Of a DNA stretch of 42,027 bases, positions 1 to 8,499 are shown piece by piece. How positions within the stretch are numbered: position 1 is the first letter of the stretch; the number at the start of each line of letters is the position of its first letter. The position numbers were made by a program, and so were the translations under genes. The notes below the pieces were generated by a model that was not told the origin of the DNA, did no database searches, and was given only the letters and a program-made list of their open reading frames with translations. Origin of the DNA: Craurococcus roseus (GTDB taxonomy: Bacteria; Pseudomonadota; Alphaproteobacteria; Acetobacterales; Acetobacteraceae); the NCBI RefSeq assembly GCF_039523795.1, contig NZ_BAAAFZ010000064.1, forward strand, positions 1-42,027. Reading direction: 5' to 3'.

Positions 1-446
1 GGCGACGCGGCGGGCGGCGATGGCGCCTCCGTCCAGGGTATGCGCGGCGCCGCGGCGAGGGAGGGCCGCGGCGGCGGGCCGCCCGACAGGCCCGGCCCGG
101 CCCCGGCCCCCGCGGCGGCGCCCGGCGCGGTACGCAGCACTAGCGGGTCGCGCGACCGGCTGCGGTCCTCCGCCAAGGCGGCCGTGATGGCTTCCCTCGC
201 TTCGGGCGTCGGCCGGTCGGGGCGCGGGGGAACCGTCGCGAGGCTCGGGAAGGGCCGGTCCAGGCCCGGCGGCGCGGGCCGCGCCGCGTCGTTCGCGCCG
301 CTCACCTCGCGGTAGATCTCGACCGGGTTCAAGGCGCGCGGCACGGAGCAGCCGCCTAGGCCGAAGCAGGCCAACACGAGTGCCGCCCGCGCCGCGATGG
401 CGGCGGCGCGTCGTTCCGGTGCAACCCCCTTCGCCGCATCGCCCAT
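1..446 (-). CDS. Lipoprotein of unknown function (3' end outside window)
   Basis: An open frame of 148 codons runs without a stop from an ATG at 446 off the left edge, so the C-terminus is missing. The N-terminus has arginines, a hydrophobic stretch and a lipobox ending LGGC, with the acceptor cysteine at residue 33. This predicts a lipoprotein signal and an envelope location. After it comes a short conserved-looking segment (NPVEIYREVSGA, then PFPSLATVPPRP), and then a Pro/Ala-rich low-complexity tail. I recall similar NPVE-containing lipoproteins in alphaproteobacteria but cannot assign a role. The gene diverges from phaC across a 139-nt spacer. Third positions are almost all G or C, as in the neighbouring genes, which supports it being coding. 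Confidence 0.72.
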   Translation of the reverse strand, partial: MGDAAKGVAPERRAAAIAARAALVLACFGLGGCSVPRALNPVEIYREVSGANDAARPAPPGLDRPFPSLATVPPRPDRPTPEAREAITAALAEDRSRSRDPLVLRTAPGAAAGAGAGPGLSGGPPPRPSLAAAPRIPWTEAPSPPAAS

Positions 447-585
447 GACGCCCGTTCCCGTCCCGCCCGGTGGATTAGCGCGGTTCGCCCGCTGGCGGAA
501 ACCGCTCCGGCCGCCACCGCGTAAGGGCGGCGGGGGGAGCGGCCGCCGGGTTGGAGGGCGGCGCCCGCCGTGGCAAGGAAGTTCC

Positions 586-2400
586 ATGGACGACGAAAAG
601 CCGCCGCCGAACCAGGGCCAATTCCGCCTGCCGGACCCCGCGCTGGTCACACGCACCATGTCCGAGGTCGCCGAGCGCGGCCAGCGGATCGTGTCCGACT
701 TCCTGAAGCGCCAATCGGAAGGGGGCGGCCCCGGCGCCAACCCGGACCCGCTCAACATCGGTTCCGCCTTCCTCGAAATGACGGCGAGGATGATGTCCAA
801 CCCCACTCGGCTCGTGCAGGCCCAGCTCGGCTTCTGGCAGGACTACCTCACGCTCTGGCAGAACACCGCCCGGCGCATGATGGGCGAGCAGGTCGCGCCG
901 GTGATCTCGGAGGACTCGCGCGACCGCCGCTTCAAGGACGAGGCGTGGCGGGAGAACGAGGTCTTCGACTTCATCCGCCAATCCTACCTTCTCTCCGCCC
1001 GCTTCTTCCAGAGCGTCGCCGCGAACGTGGACGGGATGGACGAGAAGACCGCGCAGAAGGTGGACTTCTACACGCGCCAGTTCGTGGACGCGATGAGCCC
1101 GTCCAACTTCCTCCTGACCAACCCGGAGGTGCTGCGGAAGACCGCCGAGACGGGCGGCGAGAACCTGCTCAAGGGCCTCTCGCACCTGCTGAACGACCTG
1201 GAGCGCGGCAAGGGCCGGTTGCGCATCCGCATGACGGACGACGCCAAATTCCGCGTCGGCGAGAACATCGCCGTGTCGCCGGGCAAGGTGGTTTACCAGA
1301 ACGACTTGATGCAGCTCATCCAGTACGCGCCGGCCACGGAAACCGTGCTGAAGCGCCCGCTGCTCGTTTTCCCGCCCTGGATCAACAAGTTCTACATCCT
1401 CGACCTCCGCCCGAAGAATTCCTTCGTCCGCTGGGCGGTGGAGCAGGGCCACACGGTCTTCATGGCGTCCTGGGTGAACCCGGACGAGCGGTTGGCCGAC
1501 AAGGGCTTCGACGACTACATGCGCGAAGGCGTCTACGCCGCGCTCGACGCCGTCGAGAAGGCCACCGGCGAGAAGGGCGTGAACGCCATCGGCTACTGCC
1601 TCGGCGGCACGTTGCTGGCGACCACGCTCGCGCACATGGCGGCGAAGGGGGACGACCGGATCAAGGCCGCGACCTATTTCGTCACCATGACCGACTTCTC
1701 GGAGGCCGGCGAGCTCGGCGTCTTCATCGACGAGGAGCAGCTCCGCGGCCTCGAAGCCAAGATGCAGCAGCGCGGCTACCTCGAAGGCCGCGAGATGGCG
1801 ACCACCTTCAACATGCTCCGCGCGAACGACCTCATCTGGTCATTCGTGGTGAACAATTACCTGCTGGGCCAGGAGCCCTTCCCCTTCGACCTCCTGTACT
1901 GGAACGACGACAGCACGCGCATGCCGGCCCGCATGCACAGCTTCTACCTGCGCCGCATGTACCAGCAGAACGATTTGGTGAAGCCGGGCGCGATCGAGCT
2001 GCTGGGCCAACCCATCGACCTGCGGAAGATCAAGGTGCCGACCTACATGATCTCCACGCTGGAGGACCACATCGCGCCCTGGAAGAGCACCTACCGGGGC
2101 ACGCAGGTCTTCGGCGGCCCGATCCGCTTCGTGCTCGCCGCGTCCGGCCACATCGCCGGCGTCGTCAACCCGCCGGAGAGCGGCAAGTACAGCCACTGGA
2201 TCAACGAGCAGCTCCCGCCCGACCCGGACCAGTGGTTCGCAGCCGCCACCGAACTCGCCGGCTCCTGGTGGCCCGATTGGCAGCGCTGGATCACGGCGCA
2301 GTCGAAGGGGCGCGTGCCCGCGCGCGTGCCCGGCGACGGCGCGCTGCCCGCCATCGAGGACGCGCCGGGCAGCTACGTGAAGGTCATGGCGACCGACTGA
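586..2400 (+). CDS. phaC: Class I polyhydroxyalkanoate synthase
   Basis: PhaC polymerises (R)-3-hydroxyacyl-CoA into polyhydroxyalkanoate at the surface of cytoplasmic storage granules. The 604-residue product has the N-terminal PhaC_N region (about 60-260) followed by an alpha/beta-hydrolase domain. The lipase-like box is GYCLGG with nucleophile Cys338. Asp494 in LEDHIAPW and His522 in ASGHIAGV complete the triad. Length, the cysteine nucleophile and the WINKFYILDLRPKNS signature fit class I synthases, which act without PhaE or PhaR subunits. A frame to the left would allow an earlier start, but the ATG at 586 has an AAGGAAG ribosome site 5 nt upstream and starts a sensible N-terminus. phaA/phaB are not adjacent. 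The downstream spacer holds a nested inverted repeat. Confidence 0.96.
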   Translation: MDDEKPPPNQGQFRLPDPALVTRTMSEVAERGQRIVSDFLKRQSEGGGPGANPDPLNIGSAFLEMTARMMSNPTRLVQAQLGFWQDYLTLWQNTARRMMGEQVAPVISEDSRDRRFKDEAWRENEVFDFIRQSYLLSARFFQSVAANVDGMDEKTAQKVDFYTRQFVDAMSPSNFLLTNPEVLRKTAETGGENLLKGLSHLLNDLERGKGRLRIRMTDDAKFRVGENIAVSPGKVVYQNDLMQLIQYAPATETVLKRPLLVFPPWINKFYILDLRPKNSFVRWAVEQGHTVFMASWVNPDERLADKGFDDYMREGVYAALDAVEKATGEKGVNAIGYCLGGTLLATTLAHMAAKGDDRIKAATYFVTMTDFSEAGELGVFIDEEQLRGLEAKMQQRGYLEGREMATTFNMLRANDLIWSFVVNNYLLGQEPFPFDLLYWNDDSTRMPARMHSFYLRRMYQQNDLVKPGAIELLGQPIDLRKIKVPTYMISTLEDHIAPWKSTYRGTQVFGGPIRFVLAASGHIAGVVNPPESGKYSHWINEQLPPDPDQWFAAATELAGSWWPDWQRWITAQSKGRVPARVPGDGALPAIEDAPGSYVKVMATD

Positions 2401-2422
2401 CGCCGGCGCCCCGCACAGGCAC

Positions 2423-2475
2423 GGCCCGCCGGCGCACGGACATGTTCCGCCGCATGTCGAAAAAACCGGCGGGCC
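2423..2475. repeat. Nested inverted repeat after phaC
   Basis: Perfect 10-bp arms GGCCCGCCGG (2423-2432) and CCGGCGGGCC (2466-2475) enclose a second 6-bp pair, GACATG (2439-2444) and CATGTC (2453-2458). It starts 22 nt after the phaC stop. There is an A-run before the right arm but no T-run after it, so it may be a transcript-stabilising or terminating structure rather than a classical terminator. Confidence 0.5.
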
Positions 2476-2514
2476 GGGCGCGACTCCGCCGCTCCCGCGT
2501 CGTTGCGGCCGATC

Positions 2515-3594
2515 ATGCCCGTTCCTAGCACCTTCGCGGCCACGATCGCACGGACGCACGCTTGGCCGAAGTGGGCCAAGTACCTGGCCGCCTGCGGCGT
2601 CGTGGCGGCGGCCCTGCCGTTGGCCTTCGCCCTCCGGAACTTGGTGCCGCCCGGCTACCCCTACCTGCTGTTCCTCCTGGCCGTCCTGGTGGCCGGCAGC
2701 CTCTTCGACCAAGGCTCCGGCTTCGTCGCCGTTGCGCTGTCGGCGCTGTTCGCGGCGTGGTTCTTCCTGCCGCCGATCGGCAGCGTGGTCGTCCAGGACC
2801 AGAGCGACGGCCTCGCGCTGGTCCTGTTCGTGGCCGTCGGCGCCGCCACCGCCGCGATCATCGAGGCGCTGCACCGCGCGGTGGTGCGGGAGAACCGCGC
2901 GCACACCGACCTCGTGCGCTCCGAGCGGCAGCGGCGCCTCCTGTTGAATGAATTCCGCCACCGGACCCGCAACGATCTCCAGTCGCTCGCCGCCCTGTTG
3001 CTGCTGCGCGCGCGCTCGGCGCCGTCGCCGGCGGCGGCGGACGGGTTGCGGGAGGCGGCCGAGCACGCGCGCGCCCTCGCCCGCGCCCACGCTTGGCTGG
3101 CGCACGGCGACGTCGGCGACGACGAACACCCCGCGCGCGTGGACACCAAGGAATTCATCGAAGGCTTCTGCCGGGACCTGGGCCGGGCGTTGCTCAGCGG
3201 CGAGTTGCGGCCCATCGCCCTCATCGCCAAGGCGGAGTCGCACACCCTGGACTCGGAGCGCGGAGTCCACCTAGGCCTGGCGCTGAACGAGCTCGTGACC
3301 AACGCGCTCAAGTACGCCTTCCCCGACAACGGCGCCGGCACGGTGCGCGTCCGCTTCGCCCGCGAAGGCGACGACTTCGTGCTTTCGGTGTCCGACGACG
3401 GCATCGGCATGCCGGCGGACGACGCGCGGGCGCAAACACCGGCGGAAAGGCGCCTGCCCAAGGGCACCGGGCTCGGCACGCGGCTGCTGCAAGGCTTGGC
3501 GGCGCAGCTTCGGGGCACGCTGTCGCGCCAAGGCGGGAACGGCGCCGGCACCTCGGCCGAGTTGCGCTTCCCCGCGGCTGAACCGGGCCGGTGA
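2515..3594 (+). CDS. Membrane sensor histidine kinase (DUF4118 + HisKA_2 type)
   Basis: A 359-residue histidine kinase. Residues about 20-125 hold several hydrophobic segments arranged like the KdpD-type DUF4118 membrane module. The dimerisation helix follows with the phospho-acceptor His149 in NEFRHRTRNDLQSL, typical of the HisKA_2/HWE-like group. The GHKL ATPase domain shows the N box (LNELVTNALKYAF), the DDGIGMP box and GTGLGTRLL. No response regulator lies next to it, so it is an orphan in this window and its signal is unknown. Blue-light or general-stress kinases in alphaproteobacteria often use this catalytic type, but no PAS or LOV domain is present here. I chose the ATG at 2515; an in-frame TTG at 2503 is also possible. 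The gene ends 10 nt before a convergent lipoprotein gene. Confidence 0.88.
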   Translation: MPVPSTFAATIARTHAWPKWAKYLAACGVVAAALPLAFALRNLVPPGYPYLLFLLAVLVAGSLFDQGSGFVAVALSALFAAWFFLPPIGSVVVQDQSDGLALVLFVAVGAATAAIIEALHRAVVRENRAHTDLVRSERQRRLLLNEFRHRTRNDLQSLAALLLLRARSAPSPAAADGLREAAEHARALARAHAWLAHGDVGDDEHPARVDTKEFIEGFCRDLGRALLSGELRPIALIAKAESHTLDSERGVHLGLALNELVTNALKYAFPDNGAGTVRVRFAREGDDFVLSVSDDGIGMPADDARAQTPAERRLPKGTGLGTRLLQGLAAQLRGTLSRQGGNGAGTSAELRFPAAEPGR

Positions 3595-3604
3595 AGGTCC
3601 GCCG

Positions 3605-4267
3605 TCAGTAGCCCGCCGGGTCGCGCGCGAGTCCCACGCCGCCGATCCCCATCGAGCGCTCCCGCATCTGGGTGCTGCCGAGCCGCCCTTCCACCTCCAT
3701 GCGCGACGCCACCGCCTGCGCCAGCGCCGTCGCGTTCGCCGCTTGCGGCAACGGCCCGGTGTCGCCCAGGCGCGCGATGGAGCCCTCACCGCCTGGCCGG
3801 AACAGCGGCGACGGAAGCGCGGCGGCGGCGCGACCCCGATCGCCCGCGCGGAGCGCCCGCGCTGCGCCGAGCAGCGCCGAAACCGCCGTCCGGCTCGGCG
3901 CCGCCGCGTCCAGCCCGATCGCGTCGCGCAATTCGTCGCGCGCCAGCAGCATCTCCCGCCGGACGCCTTCGGGCATCGCCGTCCAGCGCGGGTCGGTGGC
4001 GAAGGCCTCGGCGGCGTATTCGAGCTGCGCCGCCGCCTGCGCCGCCGCGTCCGGCCGGTTCGCCAGGCCCGCGCCCCGATCGGCGAAGGCAGCGGCCGCG
4101 GCACCGATCGCCGCCCGGGCCGCATCGGGAGCCCCGGCCGCGAGGTCGGCGGGGGCCGGCGCGGGCGCCGGGCGCGCCACTTCGGTGCAACCGCCGCCGG
4201 AAAGGGCGAGCAGCGCCCCGACCAGCAGCCTCGGCGAAGCGGAAGGGCGCGGCGCGCGACGCCGCAT
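3605..4267 (-). CDS. Lipoprotein C of a three-lipoprotein operon
   Basis: A 220-residue protein with an arginine-rich start, a hydrophobic stretch and a lipobox ending SGGGC (cysteine near residue 26), so it is predicted to be lipid-anchored. The mature part is Ala-rich and probably helical. It aligns well with the product of the gene at 4656-5245: both share a pattern of DAARAAI / PxAAAQ.E / PRW / R.LLARDEL-type blocks and a later RLGDTGPLP or RLADLPPLP block. The two are therefore tandem paralogues. Its ATG overlaps the stop of the middle gene (TGATG), which implies translational coupling. No family with a known function is recognised. Confidence 0.78.
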   Translation of the reverse strand: MRRRAPRPSASPRLLVGALLALSGGGCTEVARPAPAPAPADLAAGAPDAARAAIGAAAAAFADRGAGLANRPDAAAQAAAQLEYAAEAFATDPRWTAMPEGVRREMLLARDELRDAIGLDAAAPSRTAVSALLGAARALRAGDRGRAAAALPSPLFRPGGEGSIARLGDTGPLPQAANATALAQAVASRMEVEGRLGSTQMRERSMGIGGVGLARDPAGY

Positions 4268-4653
4268 CAAGGCCTGCCCGGCGCGAAGCCGCCCCGCGGG
4301 TTCGCCAACGGCGACGCCGGCAGCGCCGAAAGCCGGCTCTGCGAGTTGCCGGGCACGGGCAGCGACGGCGCCGGCGGGTTCGTCGCGGGCCCGACGCCGG
4401 GCGCCGGTCGCGAAGAACGCAGGATGTCCGGCACCCGGTCGATGGCGCCCGGAGGCGGCAAAGCCGGCGGGACGCCGATGCCCCGCCTCTGCTCCTCCAA
4501 CTCTCGGGCGTACGCGCCGCCGGGCGGTCCGCCGACGGGCGCGGCCGCCGCGACCGGCCGGCTCGGCGGCGGCTGCGCGGGGCCGGCGCACGCCGCGAGC
4601 ACGGGAAGCGCGAAGGCCAAGACGCACCGGAGGATCGGGTCCGCGGCGGGCAT
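4267..4653 (-). CDS. Small Pro-rich lipoprotein B of the same operon
   Basis: A 128-residue product with a clear signal and lipobox (LPVLAAC, cysteine near residue 21), followed by a Pro/Gly/Ala-rich mature region with one charged helix (ELEEQRR). It looks like a disordered envelope lipoprotein. It sits between two paralogous lipoprotein genes, starts 2 nt after the stop of the first and overlaps the start of the last. That arrangement suggests the three are made together and may work together. No known domain is recognised. Confidence 0.7.
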   Translation of the reverse strand: MPAADPILRCVLAFALPVLAACAGPAQPPPSRPVAAAAPVGGPPGGAYARELEEQRRGIGVPPALPPPGAIDRVPDILRSSRPAPGVGPATNPPAPSLPVPGNSQSRLSALPASPLANPRGGFAPGRP

Positions 4654-4655
4654 CG

Positions 4656-5245
4656 CTATCCCCCGCGCCCGCCGTCGCCGCCGTCCGTCGAATGGCGGCC
4701 GGTCTGGTCCACCCGGTTCAGCTCCCGTTCGGCGAGCGCGGTGGCGGTGCCCGTGCGCGGCAAGGGCGGCAGGTCGGCGAGGCGCCCGAGCGTCGCGCGC
4801 CCGTCGCCGAAGGCGGGCGGCGGCAGGGCGCGCTCCGCCGCGGCGGCGTTGCCCGCGACGAGCGCGCGCGACGCGGTGTAGAAGGCGTCCACCACCGCCT
4901 GCGGCGGCGCGCNNNNNNCTCCACGCCCAGCGCCGCCCGCAACTCGCCCCGGGCCGCCACCAACTCCCGCCCCACCAACGGGCTGAACTCGACCCAACGC
5001 GGCCCGTAAGGGATCTCGGTCGCCAAGTGCTCCACCTGGGCCGCGGCCCGCGCCGCGTCCGCCGGCCTGCGGGCCACGCTCGCCGGCGTGTTGAAAGCAT
5101 AGGCCGTCGATATGATCGCCGCCCGCGTCGGATCGCCGACGCCCGCCACCGAGTCCGGCGGCAGGCTCGCGTAGGGCGGCGCCGGCCCGCCGCACGCGAC
5201 CAGGGGCAGCGAGAGGGCGAGAACGGCGGCAACGGCGGGGCGCAT
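4656..5245 (-). CDS. Lipoprotein A of the same operon, interrupted by an assembly gap
   Basis: The gene starts at an ATG at 5245 with a lipoprotein signal (LPLVAC, cysteine near residue 18). It reads through an Ala-rich helical domain to Glu109, enters six Ns (4913-4918), and resumes in a different frame to a TAG at 4656. Compared with its paralogue at 3605-4267, exactly two residues are expected between Glu109 and the resumed APPQAV segment. This fits a true gap of 4 nt rather than 6 and restores one frame of about 195 residues. The frame break is therefore best read as a gap-size artefact, not a pseudogene. Function is unknown. Confidence 0.68.
4913..4918. other. Assembly gap (six Ns)
   Basis: Six undetermined bases lie inside the lipoprotein A gene. 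The coding frames on the two sides differ, so the N count does not represent the real length. Confidence 0.99.
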
Positions 5246-5586
5246 GGCCGAAAGGGTCCTCCTGGGCATGGTCGTCGTCCAAAGTGGGCGACACCGGCCG
5301 GTTCCGCAACATCCCGGCCGCCCGGAGGACGACGCTCCCGACCGCGCCTTTGCGTTCAAGCGTGGCGGCAGCCCCTCCTCGACCGAGGCCCGGATCTCGG
5401 CGCCGCCCGGCAGCCCGTCGGGCGCTACATGGCGCTTCGGCGGGTGCAGCGCGGCGCGCACCGCCTCGGCCGCGTCGCGGCGGCGCCCGCTCATCACCTG
5501 GCCTTCGGCGAAGGCCGCGAGCCCCTCGCCCGCCGCCGCCGACCCGGGGGACAGGTCCGCGCCAAGCCCTCCGCGCCGGAGCGCGG
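5246..5586. other. Intergenic stretch without a confident gene
   Basis: These 341 nt separate panE-like and lipoprotein A genes, both on the minus strand. A minus-strand frame open from an ATG at 5494 reads in phase into lipoprotein A and has a fairly natural composition (AEAVRAALHPPKRHV and similar). It has no signal sequence and no recognisable domain, and would bury the lipoprotein signal, so I do not call it a gene. It could be a decayed coding remnant or just a GC-rich shadow. Confidence 0.4.
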
Positions 5587-6576
5587 TCAGCCCGGCCCCT
5601 GGTAGCACCCCGCCGTCCGCGCCCGCCCGCGCACCAGCGCCAGCACCGTGCGGCAGGTGGGCGCCGGCAGCTCCACCATCTCCGCCAACTCCACCACCAC
5701 GCCGAGCAGCGCGTCGATCTCCATCGGCCGGCCGCGCTCCAGGTCCTGGAGCATGGAGGTCTTGTGCGCGCCCACCTCGGCCGCGCCGGCGATGCGCTTG
5801 TCCACGTCGATGGCGAAGCGCACGCCCAGGCGCTCCGCGACCGCCTGCGCCTCCACCATCATCTCCCGGCACACCGCGCGCAGTTCGCCCTCGCCGGTGA
5901 TGACGTCGAGCGTCGCGCCCGTCAGCGCCGACAGCGGGTTGAAGGCCAGGTTGCCCCAGAGCTTCACCCACATCTCGTCGCGGATGCGCGGGCGGATCGG
6001 CGCCTTGAAGCCCGCCGCCGCCAGCGCGGCGGAGAGCGCCCCCGCCCGCTCGCTCCGGCTCCCGTCCGGCTCGCCGAGGACGAAGCGGTCGCCGTAGGTG
6101 TGCTCGATCACCCCCGGCGCTGTCACCTCCGCCGCCGGGTAGACGATGCAGCCGATGGCGCGCGACGGGTGCAGCGACTCCCACAGCCTGCCGCCGGGGT
6201 CCACGCTCTCCACCCGCCGGTCCTCGTAAGGCCCCGCCAGCTTGTAGAAGTACCACCACGGGATGCCGTTCACCGCCGAGACGATGGCCGTTTCCGGCCC
6301 GAGCAGCGGCTGCATCCGCGGCGCCGCCTCCGGCAGCGAGTGCGCCTTCAGCGTCACCAGCACGTAGTCCTGCGGCCCCGCCTCCTCCGCGGTGGCGACG
6401 CAGCGCGGGCGCACGGTGAACCGCTCGCCCTCGCTGACCAGCGTGACGCCTTCCGCCTGCATCGCCGCGAGGTGCGGCCCGCGCGCGATGAAGGTGACGT
6501 CCACATCGCCCTTCCGCGCCAGCCGCGCGCCGAGCAGCCCGCCGATCGCGCCGGCGCCGTAAACGCAGAGCCTCAC
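5587..6576 (-). CDS. Ketopantoate reductase-like 2-hydroxyacid dehydrogenase
   Basis: A 329-residue member of the ApbA/PanE family, NADPH-dependent reductases of 2-oxo acids such as 2-dehydropantoate. The N-terminal Rossmann fold shows VYGAGAIGGLLGARLA. The C-terminal helical domain has the family lysine in WVKLWGNLAFNPLSALT and a later VDVDKRIAGA-type segment. The start is a GTG at 6576 whose bases overlap the TGA of the upstream acyl-CoA ligase gene (GTGA), so the two are translationally coupled. Pairing with a CoA ligase and a divergent carboxylate uptake operon suggests a catabolic 2-oxo or 2-hydroxy acid substrate rather than pantothenate synthesis. I therefore give no panE symbol. Confidence 0.88.
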   Translation of the reverse strand: MRLCVYGAGAIGGLLGARLARKGDVDVTFIARGPHLAAMQAEGVTLVSEGERFTVRPRCVATAEEAGPQDYVLVTLKAHSLPEAAPRMQPLLGPETAIVSAVNGIPWWYFYKLAGPYEDRRVESVDPGGRLWESLHPSRAIGCIVYPAAEVTAPGVIEHTYGDRFVLGEPDGSRSERAGALSAALAAAGFKAPIRPRIRDEMWVKLWGNLAFNPLSALTGATLDVITGEGELRAVCREMMVEAQAVAERLGVRFAIDVDKRIAGAAEVGAHKTSMLQDLERGRPMEIDALLGVVVELAEMVELPAPTCRTVLALVRGRARTAGCYQGPG

Positions 6577-8099
6577 GCCGAAATCCCCAGCTTCTCCGCC
6601 AAGCCGATGCGTTGCAGCTTGCCCGTCGCGCCCTTCGGAATCTCCGGCAGGAACACCACCTTGCGCGGCACCTTGAAGTCCGCGAGGTGCTTGGCCGCGA
6701 AGTCGCGCAGCTCGCGCTCCGTGCAGTCCATGCCCTCGCGCAGCACCACCGCGGCGCCCACCTCCTCGCCCAGCATCGCGTGCGGGATGGAGAAGGTCAG
6801 CGCCTGCGCCACCGCCGGGTGCTCGGACAGCACGCCGTCCACCTCCAGCGGGCTCACCTGCTCGCCGCCGCGCTTGATCAGCTCCTTGAGGCGCCCGGTG
6901 AGCTGGAGGTAGCCCTCCTCGTCCAGCATCCCCTGGTCGCCGGTGCGGAACCAACCGTTGATGAACGCCTTGGCGTTGGCCTCCGGGTTCGCCTCGTAGC
7001 CCTTGGTCACGCCGGGGCCGCGGATCACCACCTCGCCGATCGCGCCTTGCGGCAGGACGTTCCCCTCCTCGTCCATGATGGCGATCTCCGGCCCCGCGGC
7101 GACGCCCACGATGCCCGGCTTGCGCGGGCGCGGCGGCAGCGGGTTCGAGGCCATCTGGTGGCTCGCCTCCGTCATGCCGTAGCTCTCGATCACCGGCGCG
7201 TTGAACGCGGTTTCGAGGTCTCGCATCACCTGCGCCGGCAGCGAAGCGGAGGAGGAGCGGAGGAAGCGCAGCGGCGTCCGCTCGATGATCGCCCGGTTCC
7301 GCTCGGCCCGCGCCAGGATCGCCTGGTGCATGGTCGGCACCGCCGTGTACCAGGTGGGCTTCTCCATATCGAGCCAGCCGAAGAAGCGCAGCGCGTTGAA
7401 GCCCGGCGTGCAGACCACCGCCCCGCCGCCGGCCAAGGAGGCCAGCGTCGCCGCGATCAGCCCGTGGATGTGGAACAGCGGCATCACGTTGAGGCAGGCG
7501 TCGTTGGGCGACAGCTCCAACGTGCGGGCGATGCTTTGCGCCGAAGCGGTGACGTTGCCGTGCGTCAGCGGCACGATCTTCGGCCGCGCCGTGGTGCCGG
7601 AGGTGTGCAGCACCAGCGCCACGTCGTCCGTCTCCGCCATGCCAGGCCGCGCCGCCGCGCCCTCGGCGCCGCCCTCCAAGGAGAAGGCGCCCGCGCCGCC
7701 CTCCGCGTCCGGCACCAGCTCCAGCACCGGCACGCCGAGCTTCTCCGCCACCGCCCGCGCCGGCGTCTCCACGCCGCGCTGCGCGACGAGCGCCTTCGCC
7801 TTCAGGTCGGAGAGGTAGAACTCGAACTCCTCCGCCTTGTAGGCCGGGTTCAGCGGCGCCGTGGTGGCGCCCGAGGCGATGGACACGAAGGCCGCCGCCA
7901 TCTCCGGCCCGTTCGGCAGCACGATCGCCACGCGGTCGTCGCGGCCGACGCCGACCCGGTTGAGCGCCGCCACCGTGCGCTCGATCAGCGCCCGCAGCCC
8001 TCCGTAGGTCAGCGGCGCGCGCCCTTCCGGCGCGCGGATCGCGGGCCGGCCCGCATCTCCCGCCGCCGCCAGGTCCGCGACGGTCCGAATCTCACTCAT
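6573..8099 (-). CDS. AMP-forming acyl-CoA synthetase (oxalyl-CoA synthetase-like)
   Basis: A 508-residue ANL-superfamily ligase that activates a carboxylic acid with ATP and CoA. Visible motifs are the P-loop HTSGTTARPK, YGMTEASHQMASNP, the hinge GWFRTGDQGMLDEEGY then LTGRLKELIKRGGE, and the C-terminal catalytic lysine in PKGATGKLQR. The NPAYKAEEFEFYLSDLKAKA segment resembles the Pcs60-type oxalate-CoA ligase group, so oxalate or another short carboxylate is possible, but the substrate cannot be fixed from sequence. A GGAGAAG ribosome site 3-4 nt before the ATG at 8099 sets the start. It is co-transcribed with the reductase downstream and diverges from tctCBA across 400 nt. Confidence 0.92.
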   Translation of the reverse strand: MSEIRTVADLAAAGDAGRPAIRAPEGRAPLTYGGLRALIERTVAALNRVGVGRDDRVAIVLPNGPEMAAAFVSIASGATTAPLNPAYKAEEFEFYLSDLKAKALVAQRGVETPARAVAEKLGVPVLELVPDAEGGAGAFSLEGGAEGAAARPGMAETDDVALVLHTSGTTARPKIVPLTHGNVTASAQSIARTLELSPNDACLNVMPLFHIHGLIAATLASLAGGGAVVCTPGFNALRFFGWLDMEKPTWYTAVPTMHQAILARAERNRAIIERTPLRFLRSSSASLPAQVMRDLETAFNAPVIESYGMTEASHQMASNPLPPRPRKPGIVGVAAGPEIAIMDEEGNVLPQGAIGEVVIRGPGVTKGYEANPEANAKAFINGWFRTGDQGMLDEEGYLQLTGRLKELIKRGGEQVSPLEVDGVLSEHPAVAQALTFSIPHAMLGEEVGAAVVLREGMDCTERELRDFAAKHLADFKVPRKVVFLPEIPKGATGKLQRIGLAEKLGISA

Positions 8100-8499
8100 G
8101 CGCTTCTCCAAAATGCCGGGGCTCCCCGAGGCCGCGGCGACCGGTCCGTCGAGTATGTTCGGCGCCCCCGATCCGGGAAAGCCCGCACCGGGCCTTCCCT
8201 CCGACCAAGGCCGGGTGAAAAGATTCGACAAATCCACCGCGATTACACGCTTCCCCGTGCGACCGCCAAGACCGGAGGGTGGGACCGAGCCGGCACCCCA
8301 GACCGTGCCGGGGCGAAAATGTTGCCGATCCTTCCGCCAGTTCGGCCGACGGTACGGTCCGGAGCGTAACTCTCGCCGCTGTGTTTGTGAATTTACACGC
8401 TTTCCGTTGCTTTACATGGATTTCCGCCGCCCTTTGTCGCGCCGCGCCGGGGTCGAAAGGCCGTGAGAGCGCGCCAGCCGAACCTCGTCGGGACAACGA
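8100..8499. promoter_or_regulatory. Divergent regulatory spacer between CoA ligase and tctC
   Basis: A 400-nt spacer between divergent genes, with no convincing gene of its own. The part at about 8375-8430 is clearly AT-richer than its surroundings and contains GTGAATTTACAC and two TTTACA copies about 20 nt apart. It must hold promoters for both operons; no confident -35/-10 pair can be named. Confidence 0.45.

Noticed and set aside
397..585. N-terminal extension of phaC from an ATG at 397
   Set aside because: The extra 63 residues are Arg/Pro-rich with no PhaC similarity and overlap the start region of the divergent lipoprotein; the ATG at 586 has a good ribosome site.
475..1635. Long minus-strand open frame opposite phaC
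   Set aside because: A GC-rich shadow with His/Arg/Val-biased composition; the opposite strand encodes a complete PHA synthase.
5246..5494. Minus-strand open frame from ATG 5494 reading into lipoprotein A
   Set aside because: No ribosome site or domain, and it would bury the lipoprotein signal sequence; kept only as a possible remnant.
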